The position numbers and the translations under genes were made by a program. From Pithys albifrons albifrons (Eukaryota > Chordata > Aves > Passeriformes > Thamnophilidae): a DNA stretch of 64,000 nucleotides. Location: positions 3,100,001-3,164,000 of the forward strand of contig NC_092460.1 in NCBI RefSeq assembly GCF_047495875.1, read 5' to 3'. A model generated the notes under the pieces. That model was given only the letters and a program-made list of their open reading frames with translations, was not told the origin of the DNA and did no database searches. Numbering within the stretch: position 1 is the stretch's first letter; each line of letters opens with the position of its first letter. Positions 23,096 to 34,869 of the stretch are shown piece by piece.

Positions 23096-24650
23096 CTTAT
23101 TTTTTTGTGGGATAGCAAATCCACCTGTTTTCAGGAAGCCAGTTGAATAATAAGAGATATTTTTATTTGTTTGTTTTGAGAGGGGAAATGATGGTATTGC
23201 AGAGCAGCAAATGAAGATGGCAGAGATGGTCCCATTTGGCTGACATGAAAAGGCTCCTGGCTAAGTTTACAAGGAGGAACATTCCCAACATTCCCTCCTG
23301 AAAGAGTTGCTTGTGCCAAAGCATCCACTGCTGTTTTATCATTGCTGCTCTGCTCCCTGCTCTCCCTTTGTGCTGTCAGCTCATCCTCCTCCCAGAGCTG
23401 ACTGCAGGGCTCACAGAACTGGGTAGGAACATCAAACACTGTATAAATTGTCAGCAAAAGGAAACATGATTTGTTTATTTAACCAGGAAAGTCCTAGAAT
23501 GAAACTGGTCCAGCAGCACCAAACCTGAGCAGATTTTCAAGCCCTTTCCCCTCTGTCAGCTCTAATGGTTGGACCTTTTCTTGCTTTTCTTTGTGTCCTG
23601 GACAAGTTTGGAAAGGAAAGATGAGCAAATACATGTTCTTGATTGCAGATGGTCAGAATTAGTTTCTGAGTATTGTGGGGGGGGGGGTTGCTGCTCTGAC
23701 TTTGTTCTAGAAACAATTTTTCACTCCTGACTTTGCTGATGAAAGGGAGGCTGTGCAGGAATGGGACAGTTCAGCTGGAGCTGGGCCATGGATTGATGAA
23801 GTCCAGCATTGCTCTCATTTAGCACTCACAGCTCAGCAGTGAGAAATGCTCTCTGCTCACTGGACTTGCTTTCCAGGTCCCTTCAGTGAGTGACTCACCG
23901 TTTTTAAAACACCATCACTAATATCTCATGTTTGTTTTGCTTCTGGGTAAAACACAACTTCCCAAATCCCTGGTCTCTGCAAGGAAATTGGAGAAAACTG
24001 TTTTTTTCCAGAGTGCCAGAGGTCATTTGTCCTCCCCAGGCAGGTCTATTCAGCAACTTGTAGTCCTTAACTATCAATTCTTAAAGAGCAGATGTACCAA
24101 AACTATCCTCTGGTGTCCTTAGCATAAGAACCATAAGGCACAATACAATAAAAGGGAGCCATAAGACAGTACAGAAAGTCACAAGATATAAGAGCACAGG
24201 TAGTTCATAAAAGCACAATGGAATTCATAAATCATGTTTAGACAAGTTCCCCCAACTCCTCACACAGCCAAACAGTGCTAAATGAGATTTTTATATTGGC
24301 TTGGGGGACTTCAAAGAAGGTGGTGTTTTCTCCTGTCACTGCTGACCTGAATCCTTATTAATAATGAATTCTGCATGAAGTCCTTGATGGCTGAGAAGTT
24401 GTTGTTGCTTTCCTTAGAAATAAACAACTGGTTTCAGGCAAATTGGGTGTTTTCCTGAGATGCTCAGACAGGGCAAGGTTTGACTTTGGAGAGGCTGTTC
24501 TTGTTTTACTGGAATTAACTCAGGATTGCCACTGATATAATCTGAGAGAAGAAGGAAGACAATATGTATTCAAGGAATGGAACTGTCCCAAAAGATTTAA
24601 ATCTCTCTTTAGAGTGGGAACCAACAAATCTGGTGTTCAGGGAAGAAGAT
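23096..24650. other. Unique sequence, nothing recognised
   Basis: An uninterrupted run of 11 G lies at 23677-23687. Otherwise nothing seen. Confidence 0.45.
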
Positions 24651-24726
24651 AAAGCACCAATAATTTCTTTTGCTTCCCAAAGCACCAATAATTTCTTTTG
24701 CTTCCCAAAGCACCAATAATTTCTTT
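24651..24726. repeat. 28-bp tandem repeat, about 2.7 units
   Basis: Units begin at 24651, 24679 and 24707, each starting AAAGCACCAATAATTTCTTT; the last is cut before its end. Confidence 0.92.
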
Positions 24727-25040
24727 CAAGTGTAGCCACCCAAGAGAGAAAGAACTTGCAAAACACAAGTGTCCCAGCCCTGGGGACTCTGGGACTGCCT
24801 CTGGCACAACCTTTGTGATGGGAAAGGCAACAGGGCTGCTGGGAGGCTGTTAAAGAAAACCCCAAACCAGCCAGGTAAATTGTGTGTCAAAATGGGAGAG
24901 AGCCTGAATTTGTTGTCCCCCAACAGCCACAGTTCAGTGCAAGGCAAAATGAACTAAAAATACCTGGAAAGTGCAGCAGTGCCCTCAGCATCCCTTTGGC
25001 CAAAGAACTGGAGCTGCTCCTCTAGGATGAGGCAGAGAAG
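24727..25040. other. Unique sequence, nothing recognised
   Basis: Short spacer between two tandem arrays. Confidence 0.45.
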
Positions 25041-25740
25041 GAAGAGCCTGTGGGAAGGAGATGGAGAAAGTGCAGAGCTCTGTGACAGGAGAAGAGCCTG
25101 TGGGAAGGAGATGGAGAAAGTGCAGAGCTCTGTGACAGGAGAGGAGCCTGTGGGAAGGAGATGGAGAAAGTGCAGAGCTCTGGGACAGGAGAGGAGCCTG
25201 TGGGAAGGAGATGGAGAAAGTGCAGAGCTCTGTGACAGGAGAAGAGCCTGTGGGAAGGAGATGGAGAAAGTGCAGAGCTCTGTGACAGGAGAAGAGCCTG
25301 TGGGAAGGAGATGGAGAAAGTGGAGAGCTCTGTGACAGGGGAAGAGCCTGTGGGAAGGAGATGGAGAAAGTGGAGAGCTCTGTGACAGGAGAGGAGCCTG
25401 TGGGGAGGAGATGGAGAAAGTGCAGAGCTCTGTGACAGGAGAAGAGCCTGTGGGAAGGAGATGGAGAAAGTGCAGAGCTCTGTGACAGAAGAAGAGCCTG
25501 TGGGAAGGAGATGGAGAAAGTGCAGAGCTCTGTGACAGGAGAAGAGCCTGTGGGAAGGAGATGGAGAAAGTGCAGAGCTCTGTGACAGGAGAGGAGCCTG
25601 TGGGAAGGAGATGGAGAAAGTGCAGAGCTCTGGGACAGGAGAAGAGCCTGTGGGAAGGAGATGGAGAAAGTGCAGAGCTCTGTGACAGGAGAGGAGCCTG
25701 TGGGAAGGAGATGGAGAAAGTGCAGAGCTCTGTGACAGGA
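25041..25740. repeat. 50-bp minisatellite, 14 units in exact register
   Basis: Units start every 50 bases from 25041 to 25691 with the core GAAGAGCCTGTGGGAAGGAG, then ATGGAGAAAG and TGCAGAGCTCTGTGACAGGA. Variation is by single substitutions only (GAA/GAG at the start, TGTGAC/TGGGAC near the end, TGCAG/TGGAG); no insertion or deletion is seen over 700 bases. On the minus strand all three frames of the unit lack stops, which gives a chance ORF of 279 codons with a 50-residue period. Confidence 0.97.
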
Positions 25741-26529
25741 GAAAAGGCAGGACAGCTCTCACTTTTATCCAGACTTGTCTCCTTGCAATTCAATTAACTT
25801 AGAAAACTAACACTCTGAACATGCTTTGGGATGCTTTTGGAACAGAGAAGGAAGGTGTTAGAGAGATTTCTTTTTTGCCTTGGAATTTGTTTCACTGGAA
25901 AATGGCAGTTCCTGTCCACCAACAGGAGAGACCAGACCAGGAGTTTGTCTTAGTGCAGATTTCCTTCTCCTTTATCTCTTATTCAACACTCTTTGCAGAT
26001 GGAGAGAGCTCAGATTCAGGGGAGTTTATTGGCACTTGGCTGGGCAGTTGATTTGTTTTCTTCCTTTTATTGTCATCTGTGTGTCTGCCATAGGGAGTGG
26101 TCCTGGCAACCCCTGGCACTGAAGGTTTGTCAAGCTCACCTGGGTTTGCACTGCATGATGTGCTCTCAGTCTTCATCACTATGAAATTAAATTCATCAGA
26201 CATTCTAAAGGAGTCTAGAGAGAAAGGGGAGGATGCCAAAAATATTAGATTTGAGGGGACTGTGTGGTCTCATCTCAAGGCATCCTTTTATCACACCAAC
26301 CAACTAAACCTGCGACTTACAATGTGCAATGGGTGTAGTTGTGTTGTCTATAAGTATTGCTGCAAAACACCCTGAAATAATTTAGAAAACAAACAAGAGC
26401 ATGGCCAAGAGCCCTCTGTGTCATTTCTAGGGTTTAGTGAGCATGATGGAAGCCTACAAAGTGCATCTATATTTCTCTCAGTTTCATTCATCCTAAGCCA
26501 AACCTGACCCAAAAGCCAAGCCCTCAACT
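25741..26529. other. Unique sequence, nothing recognised
   Basis: No repeat or gene supported. Confidence 0.45.
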
Positions 26530-27262
26530 TGGTGTCAGTGGACAGAGCTCAGCTTTCTTGAGGTGGCTGCTGAAGTTGGGAATTGGGCAGACCTTTCTTC
26601 CAGTCAGCTCTGGCTTCAGCATGAGCCACAAGCCTTGTCACTACAAAGCTGCTGCTCCTGGTTACAGCTGTGCTTGCCCTGCTGGTGCTAGTTTTGATCC
26701 AGGCCTTCTCTGGTGACCAGGTGTAACTTGGGAAAGGCTCATCTCCCAGGTATTCCCCACCTGGGGTTTTTTCCCTTCCCACATGACAAGGGAGGATATC
26801 AGAGAGGGAGATAGGAAGTGGCTGGTCTTGTTGTGGCAAGGGTTGGGAGCAGGGAGTTTGGTGCTTACGGTCCCCTGTTGGAGCCACACAGGAGTTCAGA
26901 GAACCTGAGAGAGAAAGGGAGAGTGTGAGAAAGAGCTGCCCTTCTTCTGAGAGTCATTGGTAGGATTGTATTGTACTGGTTTGCTTGGGAGGTGGGGGGG
27001 GGTGTCTAATAGTACCTATTTGTTCTGTTTTGTCCCTTTGTTGTCCCTGTTTTCCCCTTTCCTTCTCCCCTGGAAGTTCTCCTGTGTTGGGTGCAGAGTG
27101 TGTATATATAATTGTAAACATTTAGAAATTACATTTATACTCTGACTTAGTTCAGTTTCTTTCAAGTTGTTTTTTTTTTCCCTTTATTTCCCCCACTTTG
27201 AGGAGTGGAGGGAGAAGGAGGGACAGCTTGGGGGCTGGGAAGACAAACCAAAATCAAGACAG
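26530..27262 (+). mobile_element. Endogenous-retrovirus-like LTR
   Basis: Placed just 5' of a primer-binding-site-like sequence. The 3' part has a TATATATAAT stretch (about 27103), then TTGTAAACATTTAGAAATTA and TTAGTTCAGTTTCTTT, and ends near CAAAATCAAGACA. The segment from TTGTAAA to CAGTTTCTTT resembles the sense strand of the LTR-like segments at 48.7-50.8 kb. The left edge is a guess; no clear TG start or matching second LTR was found. No gag, pol or env similarity was seen downstream. Confidence 0.5.
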
Positions 27263-27272
27263 GTTTTAATTT

Positions 27273-27330
27273 TGGTAGCAGAGGATGGGTTTGATCCATC
27301 ACCCTCTGGGTTACGGGTCCAGTGTGCTCC
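27273..27330 (+). promoter_or_regulatory. Primer-binding-site-like sequence, tRNA-iMet complementary
   Basis: It starts TGGTAGCAGAGGATGG, the complement of the CCA end of vertebrate initiator tRNA-Met. It stays similar far beyond the usual 18 bases: TTTGATCCATC and CCTCTGGGTTACGGGTCCAG match the T-arm, variable loop and anticodon arm. It lies about 10 bases after the probable LTR end, so a retroviral primer-binding site is the best reading. A tRNA-iMet pseudogene fragment on the minus strand is the alternative. Confidence 0.6.
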
Positions 27331-29092
27331 CAAAAGTTGAAAGGTGCAATGGACTGCAAAAAACAACTCTGAAGGGATTAGGTGAAGGTACTTTCTAGAA
27401 CTGGGATGACCATTTAGCCCAGACCATCTGGCTGGTTAACACTGGAGGCTTTGTGAATTGAGCCAAAAACACCTGCACAGGTAGAAATGTGTCTACAGGT
27501 CCTTGAAAGATGAAATTATTTAAGATGTTCTGTGTTCCTGCTGTGTCTGGGCTGTCTCACCCCCATTCCTGTGGGTGAAGGTGATGATGGTGATGCCCCC
27601 TGGGCTTTGCTCTCCCCTCATGTCACAATGTGGCTCACAAAGATGAAATGTTTTCCTCAAGGAAGCAGGGAGGGGAATGAAACCCTTGGCTTGAAGTTAT
27701 GGGTCCTTAAAGAGCAGTGGGTACAGAACACACAGCTAAGCTGAAAATGTGATACAGGGATAATGCTGCTTTTTTTCTTATTCAAGAAGCAAATTTAACT
27801 ACCAAATGCCATCACTTTAAGACTATAAACCAGTGTAACCTATAAAAGATTGACTGGGAATCTAACTCTTCTTTTGGGTATCTCAGTGAAAGAGATAAAC
27901 ATAAAACTAAAATCAGATGCTTTAGGATTTATGAAGTTGATTCCAATTTTTTTTCTCCTAGTGACTGTTTTAACAGCCTATTAACAATCTTCCCCACAGC
28001 AAACAGAGAAGAAAATTGCTATTACAGAACAGAGCAGGGATGGGTCCCTTGAGTGTACTCAAATATACCGTAAACATCTCGAGCTATTCATCTGCATTAT
28101 GGACTGTGTGGATAAAAGTGCATCTCCATAAATTCAGCTCAGAGCAAATCCTTCCGAGTTCCTTTGGCAGAATAAAACACCGAGTTCTGATTGTGCCACA
28201 GGGGTTGAGTGTTCCTGCTGAATTCCCAGCTCCCTGGGAAAAGGGTGGCTCTTGCTCAGTGATTCCAGGGCCGCTCCCAGAACAGCAGGTTTGTGCCTTG
28301 CAAGGGAAGCAGCACCACTCAGTTGTCACTGGGCTAAAAGTCTTTTACAGCTGATTTGTGTCATGGTAATTCCTTCCCTGTCAGGCACAGGCACATTTAA
28401 TTCATTGCAAAAAGGCCTTTAAATGTTACTAATAAAAGGAACATGAAGATGGTTGTGTCCAGCATTGCTTTGACATTTATCTGCATCCTCCCAAGCCCAG
28501 TGTGGGTTTGCTAAGCCAGAAAAGGTTTTAATTGTGAGTGTTGGTTTCGTGTCTCATCCCTCAAAATGTTTACTTTTTAATTAGATAACCCAGAACTCAG
28601 AAAAGTGTGGGGGGTTTTTTATTTATTTTTTTAATTTTTGCTTGAATTTTTGAAGAGCTTCAGCTTGGTGGTAAAATAATGCCAAGATCTGGTTTGCATC
28701 AGAGGATGGTTCAGCCCCCACCTCAGCCACTCTCCTTTGCCTCCTCTGTTTGTTCTATTCCATTTACTGATCTGAAGAGAAAACAATCAGGGAACAGTAA
28801 AGCTGTTTGGGATAGAAATAGCTCTGCTGCCTCCAAAGTGGCACACTCAAGTGTTTGGAGAAGGGGATTTGTACAAAGGATTTAGCTTTGGCTCAGCTAA
28901 TGTTGTCATTTCCAAACAGTATCTTGATTTCAGCACAGTTAAGACAGGACAACTTTTGGGCATGTGTATTATGATGTCTCTGTTGCATTTTATAATTGAA
29001 ACTAAACTGCATGACTGAAAGTTTGTCAACTTGGGATGTTTGTGAAGTAAAGCAGAAAAACTCCAGGCCCTACTTGGAAGTAGGATTAGGAG
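27331..29092. other. Unique sequence; possible retroviral leader at the start
   Basis: If 27273-27330 is a primer-binding site, the first few hundred bases here may be retroviral leader, but no coding similarity is visible. The remainder is unique AT-rich sequence. Confidence 0.4.
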
Positions 29093-30139
29093 CTGGCTGG
29101 AGGGTCAGGCCCAGAGAGTGCTGGTGAATGGAGCTGCATCCAGCTGGTGGTCGGTCACCAGTGGTGTTCCCCAGGGGTCTGTGTTGGGCCCAGTCCTGTT
29201 TAACATCTTTAGTGATGATTTAGATGAGGGGATTGAGTCCATCAGCAGCAAATTTGCTGATGACACCAAGCTGGGAGGGAGTGTCGACCTGCTGGAAGGC
29301 AGGAGGGCTCTGCAGAGGGATCTGGAGAGACTGGAGAGATGGGCTGATTCCAATGGGATGGAGTTCAACAAGGCCAAGTGCATGTCCTGCCCTTTGGCCA
29401 CCCCAACCCCTGCAGTGCTCCAGGCTGGGCACAGAGTGGCTGGAGAGCAGCCAGGCAGAGGGACCTGGGGGGACTGAGGGACAGGAAGCTCAACAGGAGC
29501 CACCAGTGTGCCCAGGTGGCCAAGAAGGCCAATGGGATCCTGGCCTGGATCCAAACTAGCGTGGCCAGCAGGCCCAGGGCAGTGACCCTTCCCCTGGACT
29601 CTGCCTTGGGGAGGCCACACCTTGAGTGTTGTGTTCAGTTCTGGGCCCCTCAGTTCAGAAAGGACATTGAGGGGCTGGAGCGGGGCCAGAGAAGAGCAAC
29701 GAGGCTGGAGAAGGGACTGGAGCACAAGTGCTGTGGGGAGAGGCTGAGGGAGCTGGGGGTGTTCAGCCTGGAGAAGAGGAGGCTCAGAGGTGACCTCAGC
29801 ACTGTCTGGAACTGCCTGAAGGGAAGTTCTGGCCAGCTGGGGGTTGGTCTCTTCTCCCAGGCACTCAGCAATAGGACAAGGGGGCACGATGGGCTCAAGC
29901 TCTGCCAGGGGAAATTTAAGTTGGAGATCAGGAAAAAATCCTTTGCAGAGAGAGTGCTCAGGGATTGGAATGGGCTGCCCAGAGAGGGGGTGGATTCCCC
30001 ATCCCTGGAGGTTTTTAAACGCAGATTGGCCGTGGCATTGAGTGCCATGATCTGGTAAAGGGACTGGAGTTGGACCAAGGGTTGGACTCGATGATCTTGG
30101 AGGTCTTTTCCAACCCAATCAATTCTATGATTCTATGAA
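29093..30139 (+). mobile_element. CR1 LINE, 5'-truncated, about 1.05 kb
   Basis: It begins at GCTGGAGGGTCAGGCCCAGA, nearly the same truncation point as the copy at 2905-3955, and runs through the RT FADD region, ORF2 C-terminus and 3' UTR to the tail CAATTCTATGATTCTATG. Confidence 0.95.
29118..30058 (+). pseudogene. CR1 ORF2 C-terminal remnant with one frameshift
   Basis: The first frame (29118 onward) carries GVPQGS and FADD, the RT palm motifs, and [12 protein letters not shown]. The reading then shifts by one base near 29404-29412, where CCAACCCCTGCAG has one C fewer than the intact copies. The second frame continues through [15 protein letters not shown] to the AVALSAMIW stop at 30058. 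The endonuclease and N-terminal RT are absent. The single-base lesion on an otherwise clean sequence suggests a young but dead copy. Confidence 0.85.
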
Positions 30140-31467
30140 AGTAAATTCTGAATGGAAATCTTTCCCTGTAGCCAAACTAATTCCATTAATTCCTTCAACT
30201 GTTTCTCTGTAATTCCCTGTTTAATCTGAGCATGGCCTTCCATTGAATCCCTTGCAGTTCATCTCTGATCCACTGAACATAACAGAGGGAATTTTGAGAC
30301 AGCATTAATTTGATTTGACAGAGTAAATTAGTGGTTCAGTTGGTACCAAAGTCTATAAAGTACCCAATGAGGTGAATTTTTTTCTGTGTAAAATAAGTGT
30401 AACTATTCTTGCAGCCTCAAACAGCGAGAGAAAGACACCACAACTTAAATGGGAATTGATTTATTCACTTAGGGCAGAGATTGGGGACTAAAAGCTCCAT
30501 AGCCAAGAATAAATTGAGATTTATTCTGGGTTTTGAAGTGAAAACACGGGGTATTTAAAACTTGGGGACTTCAGGGAAGTGTTTGTGAGGAATAAGTGCA
30601 AGAGTAGAGTCAGGAATGCATTGAGGGGAAGGGCTCCAGGCCATGGGGTCTGTCAGCAGCTGCATCCTCTGCCTGTTCTCAGAATACTCAGTCAACTATG
30701 AAAAGGTCAAGCAAACCAGAGAAACAAAAGCTTCAGCTGCTTGTGGGCTCATTCTTTTTGATTTTTAAGCAATGTCAGAGTAGAGAAAGTGGAGTAGTGA
30801 GCCTTGAATGGCAGCTCTTCACAGCCTCGTGGCTCTCCTGAGCCTGAGACACCAGAGGGGTCAGTGACTGAGCAGTGTTGGCCAGTCAAGGGACCACTGA
30901 ACAAGTATTCAAGTATATTTTTACAATACTACTAAAAATCTCTGTAGGAAATTTTATTACTTTAGTTTAAGCCACAGGATTACTTCATTAAGGTTTGGAT
31001 TAAGCATGGAATTTTTATAAAGGGTTTTTTATGAAAGTACTCACAAGAAAACGTTCCAACAAGCCAGGGAGAGCAAAATAATTCAGGTATTTCTCAAGGT
31101 GTTGGTGCCACAAGGTTTTCCTGCCTGCAGCTGAGGCTTCAGCTGCACCTGTCCTATTTGCATATGCAAATGTTCCTGCCATGCCCTCAGAGTTATGTTC
31201 TTTTTCATGTTCTGAAAATATTGTGATGTCTCAGTGCTCACTGTGGCACAAAACACCCCAAGTTGAAATGGAGATGTTAGTTCAGATGTGACTATTCTTA
31301 GTGCTTTAGAACTCCAGGATAAGTGAAACTTCAAGTGACAGACTCTGTGTGTGTTTGGATGGAATTTCCCCTATTTAAAGTATTCAGGTATTTCATTTTG
31401 GCAGTGATCACATTCACTCATCAGTGCTCTCTGGTTGTGACAAGACACTTCAGTTTCAGACTCCATT
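30140..31467. other. Unique sequence, nothing recognised
   Basis: AT-rich; no gene or repeat supported. Confidence 0.45.
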
Positions 31468-31650
31468 CACAGAATCATTAAAGCTGGAAAAGATCTCTGA
31501 GACCAAGTCCAGCCACTAACCCAACATCACCATGGTCACCACTGAGCCCTGTCCCCAGTGCCACCTCCACACCCCTTGGAATGCTCTCAGGGATGGGCAC
31601 TCCACCTCTTCCCTGCCTGGCCTGTTCCATTGCCTGGCTCCCTGACATCC
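31468..31650 (-). mobile_element. CR1 3' end, diverged subfamily
   Basis: Reversed CR1: CACAGAATCATTAAAGCTGG, AGATCTCTGAGACCAAGTCC and AGGGATGGGCACTCCACC blocks. It stops where a short opposite-strand CR1 piece begins. Confidence 0.8.
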
Positions 31651-31697
31651 AAACTAGGAAGAATTCCTTCCCTGAAAGGGTGATCAGGCATTTGGGA
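31651..31697 (+). mobile_element. Short inverted CR1 piece adjoining the previous copy
   Basis: AGGAAGAATTCCTTCCCTGA and AAGGGTGATCAGGCATTTGG are the CR1 sense sequence just upstream of the part seen reversed in 31468-31650. The two form a head-to-head CR1 junction. Confidence 0.65.
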
Positions 31698-33088
31698 CTC
31701 GGAGCTCAGCCTGGTGGCAGCTGAGCTTTGGCAGGAAGGGTTGGGCAGTGCCAGGCGAGGTCATTCTCAGGAGGTTCTGACCAGTTTGACAGACGTAGAA
31801 ATGTTAGAGAGACCTGTTGACTTTGCATCCATCACTCCTGCTCCACAGCAAGCCCAGAGTCAGCTTCCAAAACACCTCCCCCACTTCCCTTGGATCATTT
31901 CTCCAAAGCCTGGGAGAGATGTCCCTTTCTGATACCACCTCAGGGCAGTGTGGCATCAATACCCCAGTGTGGCATCAATACCCCACTGCGGCCCCCTGTG
32001 CTGCCCCTTCCCCATTCCCCTTCCACAATGCCAGTTCTGGAATTGCAGCTTCCAAAGTGGTGCCCAAGATCAATTGCTGCCAGGCCATGCCATCTGTGTG
32101 CAGTCAGGGCACAGGGAGGACAGAGGAGCTGCAGCAGATGGCCCTGAGCGTGGTCCTCGTTTCACCCCCACCGTTGCACAACGTGGTTGTGTAACCACTT
32201 CAAGGTCACCAAAGGAGCTACTCCCCAAAGGTAATGAAGGATTTGCTCCTTCCACCCTCCAACATTTATTTCCAGGAGCTGATGCTGAGCCAGCCCTCGG
32301 TGATTGGAGGCCAGAGGGGGAGGCAGAGGGGGATTTAAGCTTCAGGAAGGCAAACATCCATCCAGAGGGATTAATCCTTCCTAACCATCATTCCTGTTGG
32401 CCCTAATCTCTCCTGTCTCTCTCGTAGCAAGGTCTAGGGCAGGTCTGGGGGGATTCAAGGTATTGGACTGACTTGTCCTCATTCCAAAGACCTTGGCATC
32501 TCCAGTTTGTGCTCTTTGGGACAACCAGGACACCTGAGAGAAAGGGTTTAGTGGCTCACCCTGAAAATACACAGGGGCAAAGCTGCTACATCAGCTGTAT
32601 GAGAACAGCAGTGGAGGAAGGTCACAAATGGTGAAAATACTGATTTTACTTATGTTAGGAGAAGAAAGAGCCTGACTGAATTCCATTTTGTTCAAAAAAA
32701 TATTTTTATTTAAATCTTCTACCTTAAATATGCCAGCTTTGGTGGGAAAACAGAACCTCCAGTTCTTCCCAATTTTCTGAACTCTGTGATTTATCAAATC
32801 TTATGTTCCAAAAAATACATAGACCCAAAGAGTTCAGTTTTCATTTCTGATGTCTTGTTTCTGATCTTTTCAGAGCCCACCTTTCACTCTGCTGTCTGAG
32901 CACAGCACAGTCTTTTATGTATTAATTTTTACCATTGTCAGGGGATGGTCTTTATTTTGCAGAGAAGTCCACAAAAACCCCTAAGAACTAAATTTTCATC
33001 ATAACCATCCACCTAAAAAGTTGGCAACTGGAAATTTCAAAGGAGTTTTGGGGGCTTGGCACCTCTCTAGAGCCCTGCAATGACATAC
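31698..33088. other. Unique sequence with a 19-bp duplication
   Basis: AGTGTGGCATCAATACCCC occurs twice in tandem at about 31946-31983. No gene supported. Confidence 0.45.
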
Positions 33089-33398
33089 AAAGGCAACACA
33101 TCTGCAAATGTTTCTGTAATTATTTGCATTTTCTCACTTAAATAGAAGTGCTGGGGGTAAGATGAGTTACTCAGGGAGCTCCTTTGAATGTCCCAAAGGC
33201 AACACATCTGCAAATGTTTCTTTAATTATTTGCATTTTCTCACTTAAATAGAAGTGCTGGGGGTAAGATGAGTTACTCAGGGAGCTCCTTTGAATGTCCC
33301 AAAGGCAACACATCTGCAAATGTTTCTGTAATTATTTGCATTTTCTCACTTAAATAGAAGTACTGGGGGTGAGATGAGTTACTCAGGGAGCTCCTTTG
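33089..33398. repeat. 106-bp tandem repeat, about 2.9 units
   Basis: Units start at 33089, 33195 and 33301 with AAAGGCAACACATCTGCAAA and contain ATTATTTGCATTTTCTCAC and GAGTTACTCAGGGAGCTCC. Only a few substitutions separate the units. Confidence 0.95.
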
Positions 33399-34869
33399 TG
33401 CATTTCTGGTGCCAGGATATTTTGGAAGATAAGGCTGAGGTTGACTCTGAGTACCAGGAATAAGTGGAAGGAATTCAACCTCTATGCCCATCTGCCTGTG
33501 AATGCTTAATGTTCTTTATGTTAAAATTAGGGTTCAGATTTTTTTTTTCCCAGAGTTCTAAATGATTCCAGAAGAAAATAAATAGGAAATGAAAAGGCAT
33601 ATTAAAGTTAACAGGAATGTTTTTAGGTTGTTCCAAGCTTGGAAATAACTTCTGTTGGCTGTGTGGGAGTCGTTGCAGGTCATGGGGCTTATTCAGGATC
33701 AGTGGAGGAATTAGGGAGGTTTTCCCTCAGATTAGGCCCATCTTCTAAGCACAGAAATCAATACTTTTAAGTTTGGCAAAAATCTTATCTCTTTCCCCAA
33801 CATTTCAAAGGAAACAGCTTAGAAAATGGCAGAGAAGCAACAAAAATTTACCTTTTTCACTCAAAGTTGTATCTTATTTCCATTAAATTGTAGGAGCTCA
33901 TGGCAGAATTCATGGCCAGTTGCTGCTTTTTGTTGTTGTTTTTTTTTAAATAACAAAAGGAAAGAGGCCTCACACTCCACTTTGTGTGTGTTTTATTTGT
34001 GTGTGTGTTTGTTTTCTTTGGTTAACAAAGTCACTGAGAGGGAGTTTAACAAGTGAGATTAAAAAGTTTTGTCATCTCATGTGTGGTTTGAATATAAAGA
34101 GCTGCATTTCTTCTTGCTGAACTGAACTTTCTAATTGGATTTATCTTTGTGTTTTTTTAAAAAGTACTGCAAGTCTTTAGGCTGGAATACCCCTGGAAGA
34201 AGCAAGTCCCCTCTGACAAGGACAAGGAGAAGAGAGAGCTGTAATCTGTAAATGCTCATGCTCAGGGTCTTATCTGTGCTATGGGAAATTGGCCAAAGAA
34301 TCAGGTGGAAAAACTAATTTCCTCAAATATTTCTTTAGGAATGGGGGCAGCTCTGTGAGTATCCATAAAGAAAGGAGACAAATATTGCTCCTGGAGTAGG
34401 TCCAGAGTTCTTGGGTTGTTTTATTTACACTCAATATTAAGGTGCTTTCCCGTGAAGAGCTCTCAGCTCTGCTGAAATCTCTGTAATTAATTCCTTCCAC
34501 CTCCTCGTGCAAATGTGAAGATCAAGCACTGGGAAGAAAAGGCATTTAGAGGTGTCCTGATTTTGTGGAAAAGGGCAGGATTCTCCAACAGGCTGCTGCT
34601 AACTCCCTGTGCCCCTACTTTTGGGACAGAGGGTGGTCAAACACCCAGATTTTCTAATGATTAAATCACAGGACACAACCCATGACTCTGACCTGGAATG
34701 TTCTTTCTATTAAGGCAGCCAAACCCTTGCCAGAGAACCTTCCCAAATTTCAGGAGAACTTGTTTTCAGGCTCTTATTCTGTTCTGACATATTGTTATTG
34801 ATCATATTTTTCTCCCTGTGATATTATAGCTCTGGAAATTTTATCTGAATATGGTTATTTAGAAAGTCA
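33399..34869. other. Unique sequence, nothing recognised
   Basis: T-rich and GT-rich tracts near 33540 and 33980-34015; no gene supported. Confidence 0.45.

Noticed and set aside
23677..23687. G-run as a G-quadruplex
   Set aside because: A single 11-G run without neighbouring G-tracts gives weak support; it may also be length-uncertain in sequencing.
24954..25793. 279-codon minus-strand ORF with a 50-residue repeat
   Set aside because: It is produced by the 50-bp minisatellite, whose unit lacks stops in all three minus frames; no independent coding evidence.
27273..27330. Functional initiator tRNA-Met gene on the minus strand
   Set aside because: The acceptor 5' half and D-arm are missing and the CCA is encoded, which fits a primer-binding site or fragment better than a gene.
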